From NCBI RefSeq assembly GCF_030269925.1, contig NC_085124.1:14074001-14138000 (forward strand): a DNA stretch of 64,000 nt, written 5' to 3'. The notes below the pieces were generated by a model, which saw only the letters and a program-made list of their open reading frames with translations, was not told the DNA's origin and did not search any database. The position numbers and the translations under genes are program-made. Shown here in pieces: positions 34,687 to 44,326 of the stretch. Origin of the DNA: Bombyx mori. Taxonomy: Eukaryota > Arthropoda > Insecta > Lepidoptera > Bombycidae. Numbering within the stretch: the first letter of the stretch is position 1; each line of letters starts with the position of its first letter.

Positions 34687-36481
34687 AATGAATAAAAAGA
34701 CATACGATATATTTATGTGTTCCAAAACAGGTTCATATTAAATTAGTTACGCTATCGCGATATCGATTGCGTCGTATAACTGTTTTTATCGTGTCGAACG
34801 TTTCATCAAAACCTAAGAATACTTAAATACAAATTGCTCATGAACCCTTTTAGTGCTGAGCTTATTTTCACATTTTTTGCAGAAATCGCCAAAGGATTTT
34901 TGAAATAAATTAAATAAAAATTACCTTATAACAAAGCTTAACTTAAAAAAAAATACAAAAATCAATGCTAAATTCGCAGCAAAAAAAATAAATTGCTATT
35001 TATAAATGTTATTAATTTTTTTAAAGTTTATCTATCAAAATAATCAAACAGCGCCAATAGTCGGTATTCCGATGCACTTTACACGCATTAATAGGGAGTC
35101 GCTCTATCGACGCTTCGCACTCAAAAGGTTACGTTTGTATTCAAAGCACTAGGCTGGGAAATTCAAAATCTAAGAGGAGAACACAAAAGTGATATTTCAT
35201 AAATGAAACGTAATAAATCCAGAATAGCAGCATTTTGTTATTCGAACAGATAAATGTTGGATAAGGTTTGAAGCGAATTGAGTCTTGTGTTTGAATCCGG
35301 GACTTATCCCCCGATATAGGTGATTCGGGCCATAAAGAACGCGTTTCTGATTATGATAGCATAGTGTGGCAATCAGATTAATGTATTTATAATTTGCGTA
35401 AATACCGCTAGGGTACTTTGGAAATACTGTCAAAGCTCTTTATTCGCGGTGTATACGTTCCACAAATATGCCGAGAATACAGAAATCGTGAATATAGAAA
35501 ATTCATTTACAAAGGATATTATAACTTGCGTAATTACTGGTGGTAGGACCTCTTGTGGGTCCGCACGGGTAGGTACCACCACCCTGCCTATTTCTGCCGT
35601 GAAGGAATAATGCGCTTCGGTTTGAAGGGTGGGGCAGCGGTTGTAACTATAATTGAGACCTTACTTACTTATATCTCAAGCTGGGTGGCACATTTACGTT
35701 TTAGATGTCCATGGGCTCCAGTAACCACTTAACAACCAGGTGGGCTGTGAGCTCGTCCACTCATCTACGCAATAAAAAAAAGGTCGTCAAGTTTTTTCAG
35801 TATTGGAATTTAATTATTTTTGTTTTTGTTACAGGTAAGTAATTCATACTTTCTGCTTCGTGGATGCTCGAACATCAAATACACATGAAACTAAGTACAC
35901 ATACAGTATTACTTACTACACGAACAATACTAACAAAGGGGCCAATTTTTAAGCAATAGTTGAGTAAGTAGTAAGGTAGTTGAGTAAGTTTTAATTGAGA
36001 ACTGATAATTTACCAGTTAACTTCATTCTGTGGAAATACTGAAGCTTACTTAAGCTGGCTTAAACTGACACAGGGGCTTCATTTATTGAACGAAAAAAAA
36101 AAATGCCATTAAAACCTTAATTTTTTCATTTGCGTTCGGCTTATACATACAATAAGGATACCAAGAAATGGAAAAAAAAAATGGAAAACTGATTAAAACA
36201 CTTTGCTCTTAGCGTAAAAAAACTGCAATGACAAAAACTCGGAGTCGCTTGTTTCATGGCCCCACCGGACAGCAACATTGCAAATCCTTTGCAGATGCAG
36301 TAGCGATATTGCTCCCTCTTCTCTCCTTTACATTGTCAGGGCAATTTTACAATCGCGATATCTATCCGCATTTTAATGCCTTTGTCCCATTTACTGAAGC
36401 ACCGATAAATATTTGAATGGATTTTTTGAATCGTTTTAGTGTTGTGATAATTTCAAAAACGTCACTGTGTTTTTATTAAAT
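34687..36481. other. Unassigned DNA around one Bm1
   Basis: Nothing recognised outside the Bm1 at 35.5 kb. Confidence 0.5.
35512..35781 (+). mobile_element. Bm1 SINE, 5'-truncated
   Basis: AACTTGCGTAATTACTGGTG to ACGCAATAAAAAAAA. Confidence 0.87.
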
Positions 36482-36893
36482 ACTAGTTTAGTCGACCAGC
36501 GGTCGAATTTCGACCAATAAGGATTAATAGAAATCATAAGCTTAAGCATTATTAAGGTTCTATTATCAAAGACTTCTATAGTAAATCACAGATATCGCGA
36601 AGACTACACTATAGACAAATAATATTATAGACAAACAATATTAATATATTCTCAATTTGACCACAGACTTTAAACAGTAAGAAAAGTTTGACAATAAACA
36701 CAGAGTATATATTTATACGTGTGAGTGTCAAATACTATTAGTGTGTATAAAGTTTTTTTATTGATTTAATGTATTTTTATGCACAAGTAAAAAAAAAATT
36801 GCATTCTGCACTCCTTCTCTATATTCTCTATAAGTGTGTGAAATTTCATACTCGGTACAACGTTTTTGATTCACGTATAAATATATAAATATT
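36482..36893 (-). mobile_element. Helitron-like element, CGTATTAATATATAGA family
   Basis: Plus strand starts ACTAGTTTAGTCGACCAGCG and ends CACGTATAAATATATAAA. More diverged than the 24.6-kb copy; the interior has small deletions. Confidence 0.68.
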
Positions 36894-37026
36894 AACTTAT
36901 TGTATTAGTTTGTTCATAAAATAATAACAAAGGAAATAGGCCTTTGACCCGATTCTTTAAGTGAAAATTGTGGATCACGTAGCCTCGAAAATCCTCATAC
37001 ATATCCGGGGAATAATGTAGCGTACT

Positions 37027-37214
37027 TTTCCCCCTACCTATTCGCTGGTAGCCTAAGAGGCTATTTCAGCTACGCCCAGACGGGTAGGAGAGCTCACGGG
37101 CTCAACCTGAGAGAATTTGCTAACACTTGCCCTAGCCAGAGCAGTGCTTCGCAGATTCTACCACCGGATCGGAATCGCGACCCACTCAGAAGATCCGGCG
37201 AGAAACTCAGTGGG
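37027..37214 (-). mobile_element. LINE-A tail
   Basis: Minus-strand copy from CCCCCTACCTATTCGCTGG to CTCAGTGGG, with both hairpin arms. Confidence 0.8.
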
Positions 37215-37302
37215 AAGTAGCGTATATTATGTGTTTGCAACAGATAAAACTTAAATCTAGCCATCTTTGTTTCTCTCTGCCTACACAAGTCTGATATAAG
37301 TT

Positions 37303-37579
37303 AAAGGCTAAATATATAAATATATATATTAACTAACAATCACGCCACGTTAACTGGTCCCGTGATAAGTTCGTAAAGAACTTGTGTTACAGGTACCAGA
37401 TAACGGAAATAAATGTAAGATTTTTATTATACACATACATATATAGAATACACATCCATAATCCTGGAAAATACATTTTTTTTTAATATTTATCATACAA
37501 ATTACTTCCCTTGGCGGGATTCGAACCCGCGACCCCCTTGTGTAGTGACCATGTCACTTACCACTACACCAGACGGCCG
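37303..37579 (-). mobile_element. tRNA-derived SINE-3 with intact A and B boxes
   Basis: The head (complement of 37509-37579) reads GGCCGTCTGGTGTAGTGGTA ... GGGTTCGAATCCCGCCAAGG, giving a good RNA polymerase III A box (TGGTGTAGTGG) and B box (GGTTCGAATCC). The body includes ACGAACTTATCACGGGACCA and ends in an AT-rich tail near 37303-37330. It resembles a tRNA, but the head lacks a convincing full cloverleaf and continues into a SINE body, so it is not called a tRNA gene. Confidence 0.65.
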
Positions 37580-37973
37580 TTAATAATATATTTTGGGGAA
37601 ATATAACAGTGTATAGTAAAAGTACTGTAGGACGGATATAGGTCGAAATGAGTTGCGTCCGAAAGGCAAAAGAATTTAACACCCCGTGGGAAATAACGGC
37701 GGTTCTTTTGTCGGGGACGTATCGGAGATTGTATCGGTTCTCGATCGTGATGCGGCGCAAGGTAGGAGCTTAGGATTTTTTTCTTTGTTACATGAACGAT
37801 TTCTTGGTCGGCTTACTGTTTTAATACACTTTTATAAGCTTCATACGTATGTTAGTGTGTATGTAACGGAATTTTTGGCCGTGATTTTGACCCCCTTGGA
37901 AACGTCGGATTAACTCGAAATTTGGTATACTAATCAAGGATCGATGACAATTCAATATTATTATTTTTAAATC

Positions 37974-38220
37974 ATTTTTTATTGCCTAGATGTGTGGATG
38001 AGCTTACACAGCCCACCTGGTGTTAAGTGGTTACTGGAACTCATAGACATCTACAACGTAAATGCGCCACACATCTTGAGATATAAGTTCTAAGGTCTCA
38101 GTATAGTTACAACGGCTGCCCCACCCTTCAAACCGAAACGCATTACTGCTTCACGGCAGAAATAGGCGGGGCGGTGGTACCTACCCGTGCGGATTCACAA
38201 GAGGTTCTACCACCAGTAAT
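37974..38220 (-). mobile_element. Bm1 SINE, 5'-truncated
   Basis: TTTTTTATTGCCTAGATGTG to AGAGGTTCTACCACCAGTAA. Confidence 0.88.
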
Positions 38221-38423
38221 TGTTAAACAGTTAAATTCATTTGAGCGCCTTATTTTTTCACTTAGCAAGTTGGAAACTGTTGTATTTGCGAGAATGTACA
38301 TTAATGAATAATTTATGATTCATAATGCTGCTTAATCTACAAATAGAAAAATTAAGATTAGTTTAAAAAATATAAGAAACACGCTTTAAAAATTAAAAAT
38401 AAATTTATTTAAAAAAAAAAAAA

Positions 38424-38793
38424 GTGTGTGTGTCCGCTCCGACGCACGACTGGAGTTTACTGGATATAAAAAATTAAACGAAACAATACGAGAAATAGTT
38501 CTATATTACGACAACACGATACACTACAGATTATTAACAAATTAACGAGACACAAAACAAACGACTAACAAATATATGAAAATACAATAATGAGAGAAAC
38601 GCGCGATCAGTACGAGGCTTTGTGGCGGACTGCCGGCGCAGCAGCCCGGCGTCACCTGCGATAACGCATTTCGTGTGACATGCGCAATCAGGCGCATAAC
38701 GCATTTCGTGTGACATGCTAGTACGATTTTGGTCCCCATAATTTTCATACCCCGGGCCTATATATGTAAATCGATTCTAAAGGAGTAAACTCC
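38424..38793. repeat. 370-bp repeat, copy 2 (possible solo LTR)
   Basis: Exact match to 24071-24440 in the same orientation. Left flank AAAAG before TGTGTGTGTCC and right flank AAAAG after ACTCCA would fit a 5-bp target duplication if the unit is TG...CA, but A-runs make this ambiguous. Confidence 0.7.
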
Positions 38794-38984
38794 AAAAAGC
38801 GTGAGGTGCTTTTTAAGATGTTACTTATCAAAATGATAATCCTTTCACTCATATCTGTCAAAAAAATATTTATAACTATGCAGTATAACATAACTTTAAT
38901 TTCAATTTTTTCGTTGGATTTTATATAAAAGCGTGTTTTTTTGTTTTTTTTTTAAGGTAAATATTATTGTTTATCTTTACTTCT

Positions 38985-39155
38985 GCTCTGGTAACCTAAG
39001 TGGCTACTCCGCCTACGCGTGAACGGATAGGTGAGCTCACGGGTTCAACCTGAGAGAATTTGCTAAACTTAGTAAAAGCAGTGCTTCGCAGAATCTACCA
39101 CCGGACCCCCTGAGAAGAACCGGCGAGAAACTCAGTGGACTGTGTCTATATGGGT
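38985..39155 (-). mobile_element. LINE-A tail
   Basis: Minus-strand copy, slightly degenerate, ending at CTCAGTGGACTGTGTCTA. Confidence 0.75.
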
Positions 39156-39733
39156 TAGTTCGTTCGTTGCAATCGACAAGTGACGTACTATTGAGTTATG
39201 ATTGTAGTTCATAGACATCACACACTGAATGGCACTGTCGATTCAAACGTGAGTGTTGTCCCTCCCATGAAACGATCTTTTATTGGCGGCAATGATCTAC
39301 CCACATCTAAAATTTACATATTAAAGTTGAATAACTAGGCTAAACTAGTTGCTGCTAAATTACAACCAAAAGTCGGGTCGCTTAAGACTTGTACCACACG
39401 TCATGTTATTGTGGAACGTTATGACGGTGTCGGGAGGCGAAATTATGCAATTTGCGGTATACACTGACTGTATAGTTGTGCCAAACGATAATAAGTCTTA
39501 ATCAGCAACAAAATAAAAATAGTATAGATCATTACGCGTTTTAAACTCCTGTAATGTATTTCTCACGGTCGGTCTAAATTGCTTTAAATGTTAACTGAGA
39601 TTTAATAGTAGCGGAATAGTATTACGATCGTCATTATAGTTTTGAAGCGTCGCCGCGTCGGTTCGTTCGTTGTCTAAGACTCTGGCTCAGTAGGCCCATC
39701 ACAAAAATTCGGGACGTACGTGAATTAATGCTC

Positions 39734-39873
39734 TTTTTATTTATTTATTACTTATGGTTGTGGAAGAGTTCACGGCCCACCTGGTGTTAAGTGGTTACCG
39801 GAGCCTACAGACAACGTAAATGCCGCCACCCACTTTGAGATATGAGCTCCAAGGTCTCACTATAGTTACAACG
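39734..39873 (-). mobile_element. Bm1 SINE, 3' part, split by the Transib
   Basis: Minus-strand Bm1 tail portion running up to CAACG, where the Transib starts. The rest of the same Bm1 resumes at 43246. Divergence from the other copies (for example TTACTTATGG in place of TTGCTTAGAT) suggests an old copy. Confidence 0.85.
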
Positions 39874-40361
39874 CACAGTGGGTCGATACTGTGATTTTAG
39901 TGACTTAGGCACCAACTTTGTGTTTTTACATTTTTCTTTATGTAGATAGATAGAGCTTGTTAATCTAAATAATAATTGTTTTAGGCAAAAATTACAAAAA
40001 CTTTATAGTTTGGTCAGAAAAATGTGTTTTGTGATTTTTTTGTATGGAGCGGGTCACATTAAATTAAATTCCAGCTAAGTACCGCGAGGTCCCGCTTTGA
40101 AACTTTATTTTCCTTACACCTTGTCTAGTCTACTATCATTTGATGCTATGAACATCTGCATAAAGTTGCAACTCTGCCAATTAAATGGATCGAAAAAAAT
40201 GAATAAATACATAGAATAAAAACCTTTATATATTTTTTCGTAAGTGCTTTTAAGTTAAATTTGATATGGATTAGTAAGTAAAAGCACGTAATGATACCCA
40301 TAATTACATAATACCTAACAACAATACATTTAGTAGGTCTCTAATTAAGCAATCTCTCTAA
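39874..40361 (+). repeat. Transib left terminal inverted repeat
   Basis: Begins CACAGTGGGTCGATACT and matches the reverse complement of 42547-43245 over about 490 bp, with roughly 13 mismatches counted by eye. Subterminal sequence is AT-rich. No convincing RSS-type nonamer is visible at 12 or 23 bp from the heptamer. The length is notable, since most described Transib inverted repeats are far shorter. Confidence 0.9.
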
Positions 40362-40565
40362 TTATTAGGATAGTTAACATTATTTAATGAGGATAACTAG
40401 TTAAGCAGCCATTACTTATATTACTTATATTATAAATATAGTAAACAATTGTTTGTCTCTGGAAGTATAAAGTGACCATGTTTATTATATACTAACTAGT
40501 GTTCGTTTATTCGTACTACTACTAACATCTCGTGATTGTCGTTGTGATCTTCCTTTTTCCGTTAT

Positions 40566-42531
40566 ATGAATAATTTTGTTAACAATTTAGAATTATTTAT
40601 GATTTTAAGAGAGCAACTACAGTCGCTGTCTGATAATAAAAAACTATTTCAATTCCTACAACATCAAATAAACGTGACCGAAGAGAAAAGTATTGAGCTC
40701 CAAAAATTATGTACGCACTTTTGTTCAAATATAAGTGCAATATGAAAACGAATGATACCTGAAGCTATCAACACTGCACAGGAAAAGCTCGAGATTTCTA
40801 ATACTGAAGATGTTGAAAATGTACCACCCTCAAATGTACTACAGAAGCCTCGACATCTACTTTTACACCTCGAAAACCTTTTGAAGAATTGGGATCCAGG
40901 CAAAAACGAAGACGCATTGAACAAACTTACCAGTCGCTTTCGTTATCCCCGGATGAAATGAAAGCTACTACAATTGATAGTTTGAGAAACACTGGAAATG
41001 AAGATGTAGGAGAAATAATGAACCACTAGTCAAATCACCCCGAAGATCTAGAAAAAGTTAAGGAGTGTTTAAGTACAAGTAAAGTGAAAAGTAGTACATA
41101 TTCTCCCGATAAGGCACTATTAGTTTCACTTAAATTAAGTAAGTGGCAGTATATAAACCTAAAAGAAGCAGCAAGTGAAAATGGGTTTGATTTATACCTT
41201 CTTAATATAAAATTAAGCATGAAAAGACCAAATGTTATCCAGGGAAAGACGAGGTAATTATTACTGAAGAAGGAGCTGCTATTAAAATGCAAGCATTACT
41301 AAACTTGGCGCTATATAGGCTTTTAGATGTGATTACTTCGGATTTGGACTCAGCAAGAGAGCTACTGCTTATAATCAAATAGGCTTTGATAGAGCCCCAG
41401 GTCAAAGTAATTATAAACAGAACACTGAATCAGAGTTTAATGATTCATCTATTTTTATGGTCAGTCTAGTTCCTATAAGGCTTCAGAAATTTGATGGAAC
41501 AGTTGTTTGGGAAAACGATCTACCCTAATCAACTTTTTATTGCCGTCCAATAATGTTTAAGAAACGCAGTCAACAGTGGCAGTTATAAAAGCTAGCATAA
41601 CAGAAGAAATAGAAAGACTTCAGCCATCAAAAATCAAACAAGTTGAAGTGAAGCATCAATTGCACATGACGATGATAGACGGCAAAATAACCTCATATTT
41701 GTCAGAAACATTTTCTGCTGTCTGTGATATTTGCAAAGCAAAACCGTCAGAGTTTTTTGGAGTCACTTGCTTGTCAAAGAGAAAATAATGAAGAAATATT
41801 CCAGCATGGAATGCCATCTTTACATGCCTGGATAAGATGCATGGAGTGCTTACTTCATATCGGTAAATATAATTTTATTACTTCACAATTTTTTCATCGT
41901 ATGTAGTTTCCTGTGAGATTATTTTTTATATGACACTTTTTTGTTTGCGTCTTATCGTTTGGACTTCGAGAAATGGGGTTGCAAGGGGGGATGGATGACA
42001 GAGAAAAAACATCAATCAGAAAGAGCGCTATACAGCAAGCGTTTAAAAATTAATGCGGTTTACTTCTAGATGTTGTCAAGCAAGAAGTAGGAACAACCAA
42101 TGATGGCAATACTGCCAGAAGATTTTTCAGGGATGCAGTAGGAACAGCCCGCATAACAGGAATACGTAAAGATTGAATAGAGAGGTTTCACTTGATTCTT
42201 CAGACTGTTGCATCTGGAGAGCGCGTGGACCTTTCCAATTTTTCCGAATTTTGTAGATATACTGCAGAATTGTATGTTAATTTATATCCCTGTTATTATA
42301 TGCCTTCCAGTATCCATAAATTGTTGGCTCACGGCGGTGATATACACTAATGAAGAACTTTGGTGCCATTCGAATAGGTAAGCTCTCGGAAGAGGCAGCG
42401 GAAGCTCTCAATAAAGATTTTCGGAAATATACAGAGAGTTGTTATTCTAGAAAAATAAGTAGAACGTCGACTAATGAGGATATTTTACACAATCTTCTTT
42501 TGTCTTCTGGCCCAAAGATCGAATGGTGAAA
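40566..42531 (+). pseudogene. Transib transposase pseudogene (RAG1 core homologue)
   Basis: Relic of the DDE transposase that cuts and joins element ends. A plausible start ATG is at 40566; an in-frame TGA follows at 40743-40745 and reading resumes in the same frame from 40746. Later pieces lie in several frames. GFDRAPGQSNYKQ (from 41382) resembles the first-aspartate region of Transib, with Asp at 41388-41390. MTMIDGK (Asp at 41678-41680), followed by the C-x2-C pair at 41723-41734, matches the second-aspartate and zinc-binding region. PSLHAWIRCMECLLH (about 41813-41859) and GTTNDGNTARRFF (42090-42128) are hallmark Transib blocks. EEAAEALNKDFRKY (about 42390-42431) holds a Glu at 42401-42403 that probably corresponds to the third catalytic residue. 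Stops include TAA 41526-41528 and a TGA shortly after the GTTNDGN block. The gap between the HAWIR block and the following SYRLDFEKW block suggests a small insertion or intron. Not functional. Confidence 0.88.
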
Positions 42532-42546
42532 CAAAATATACAAAAC

Positions 42547-43245
42547 TTAGAGAGATTGCTTAATTAGAGACCTATTAAATGTATTGTTGTTAGGTATTAT
42601 GTAATTATGGGTATCATTATGTGATTTTACTTACTAATCCATATCAAATTTAACTTAAAAGCACTTACGAAAAAAAATATAAAGGTTTTTATTCTATGTA
42701 TTTATTCATTTTTTTCGATCCATTTATTTGGCAGAGTTGCAACTTTATGCACATGTTCATAGCATCAAATGATAGTAGACTAGACAAGGTGTAAGGAAAA
42801 TAAAGTTTCAAAGCGGGACCTCGCCGTACTTTTTTTTTTTTTTTTTCCACAGGAGAAAATCGCCGGATCCCCACCCGCGCGGCGGGTGGGGTATGTGGGA
42901 GTTGAACCTCACTAAAAACTCCTGCCGCTCACAACCGGCGCCCTACCTCGGACCGGGCCAGAGCCCAGTCGGGGCTATTGAAACGGCGGGACAGGGTTGA
43001 CGCAGAGCACATTACATCCATCCCACCGACCTCGCCGTACTTAGCAGGAATTTAATTTAATGTGACCCGCTCCATACAAAAAAATCACAAAACACATTTT
43101 TCTGACCAAACTATAAAGTTTTTGTAATTTTTGCCTAAAACAATTATTATTGAGATTAACGAGCTCTATCTATCTACATAAAGAAAAATGTAAAAAAACA
43201 AAGTTGGTCCCTAAGTCACTAAAATCATAGTATCGACCCACTGTG
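42547..43245 (-). repeat. Transib right terminal inverted repeat, interrupted by a LINE tail
   Basis: Mirror of the left repeat, starting at TTAGAGAGATTGC and ending CCCACTGTG. A 196-bp retroposon at 42832-43027 interrupts it; removing that insert and one copy of its target duplication restores about 490 bp. The close match of the two repeats contrasts with the heavily mutated coding interior. Confidence 0.9.
42832..43027 (-). mobile_element. 5'-truncated non-LTR retroposon tail inside the Transib
   Basis: Begins on the plus strand with a run of T, so the poly(A) tail is on the minus strand, and is flanked by the duplicated target GACCTCGCCGTACTT at 42817-42831 and 43028-43042. This structure is typical of target-primed reverse transcription. 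The tail contains a perfect 10-bp GC-rich hairpin (42869-42878 with 42882-42891, 3-base loop). The LINE family was not identified. Confidence 0.8.
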
Positions 43246-43547
43246 CAACGGCTGCCCCACCCTTCGAACCGAAACGCATTACTGCTTCACGGCAGAAATA
43301 GACAATGTGGTGGTAGCTACCCGTGCGGACTCACAAGAGGTCCTACTACAAGTAATTACGCGAATTCTAATTTTGCGGGTTTGCTTTATATCACACGACG
43401 TTATTCCTTCAACGTGGAAGTCAATCGAGGACATTTGTTAAGTACGTATTTCATTAAAAAAATTGGTACTTACCAGCGGACACATTCGAATACCGGGGCA
43501 TCGAAGATACGAATGCATCAGATCCTTTGGGCCACGACCACTTCAAA
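43246..43547 (-). mobile_element. Bm1 SINE, 5' part with tRNA-like head, split by the Transib
   Basis: Continues the Bm1 interrupted at 39873, starting with the second CAACG and GCTGCCCCACCCTTC. It extends through the body to the tRNA-like head (complement of GTCGTGGCCCAAAGG near 43530-43545), so this was a full-length SINE before the Transib landed. Confidence 0.85.
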
Positions 43548-43576
43548 ATGTGTGAAGTAATCGAATTATGTGATGG

Positions 43577-43700
43577 TAAAGCGAATTCTCAGCCCGCAGC
43601 GGTGGGTACCACCCTCCGGCCTGCCCCCAAGGAGTCATGCGGTCCGGTTTGAAAGTTGGGGCAGCCGTAAAACAATAGTTTCAAGACCTATACAAGGTAT
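43577..43700 (+). mobile_element. Bm1 SINE, degenerate
   Basis: GCCCGCAGCGGTGGGTACCA then CGGTTTGAAAGTTGGGGCAG-like order; tail lost. Confidence 0.5.
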
Positions 43701-43834
43701 CTCGAGGAACGCTATTAATTTCTGATAGGATTCTTTCAATGGACTCTGGGCGTCGGACTTTGATTATCTGTCAAATGCAATAAAAAATTCGAAATGATTG
43801 CAATGGTATATCAATGTATTGTTTTTCTTCCTAA

Positions 43835-44017
43835 TCTAGTAACCTCGAGGGGTTATTCTAGATTCACTGAGTTAGTAGGTGAGCTCACGGGGCTCAAACC
43901 ACAACTGGGGTGTTGCTAACACTGGCCCTAGCAAGAGCAGTGCTTCGCAGAATCTACCATCGGATCGGAAAGGCGACCCACTGAGAAGATCCGGCGAGAA
44001 ACTCAGTGGGCTGGGTT
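43835..44017 (-). mobile_element. LINE-A tail
   Basis: Minus-strand copy of the Jockey-type 3' UTR with both hairpin arms (43978-44013). It lies about 310 bp upstream of the plus-strand RT. Confidence 0.8.
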
Positions 44018-44326
44018 TAATATCAATGAATGTAAATTTTCTTTTTGGACTTATTTAATACATAGTGAATTACTTACACAATATTAATCTCTAACGAAAT
44101 CCACCAGAAATAAGGCACAAAATTGTATAATACATAATATATGGTCACAAAAAATCGTAACCGTTCGATTTTTTGCTTTCATTTCTCAATAATGGGTCTT
44201 TGTGAGTTTGAGTGTTGTCGGCGTTTTTAACAGAATCGATCTATTGTTTGTTAAGATTTATGGGAATTTCTATGGAACTGTACAGTACAAAACACTGGAA
44301 CTTGTTCTAACCTGTTTCTTCGATCA

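Larger units (their letters stand above)
39874..43245 (+). mobile_element. Transib DNA transposon, RAG1-related, non-autonomous relic
   Basis: A complete cut-and-paste element. Both ends read CACAGTG (right end as CACTGTG), identical to the V(D)J recombination signal heptamer, and the element is flanked by the 5-bp duplication CAACG at 39869-39873 and 43246-43250. Transib elements are known for CAC-starting ends, 5-bp duplications and a RAG1-core-like transposase, and all three are seen here. Inverted repeats of about 490 bp lie at 39874-40361 and 42547-43245, the right one lengthened by a later LINE insertion. The interior carries a broken transposase on the plus strand. The element sits inside a Bm1 SINE, so it is younger than that Bm1. 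Frameshifts and stops make it unable to encode its own transposase. Family assignment is strong; the exact subfamily is unknown. Confidence 0.92.

Noticed and set aside
37509..37579. Functional tRNA gene
   Set aside because: A and B boxes are good, but the sequence runs into a SINE body and a full cloverleaf could not be drawn with confidence.
39874..40000. Full recombination signal with 12- or 23-bp spacer and nonamer
   Set aside because: The heptamer is exact but no A-rich nonamer sits at either spacing.
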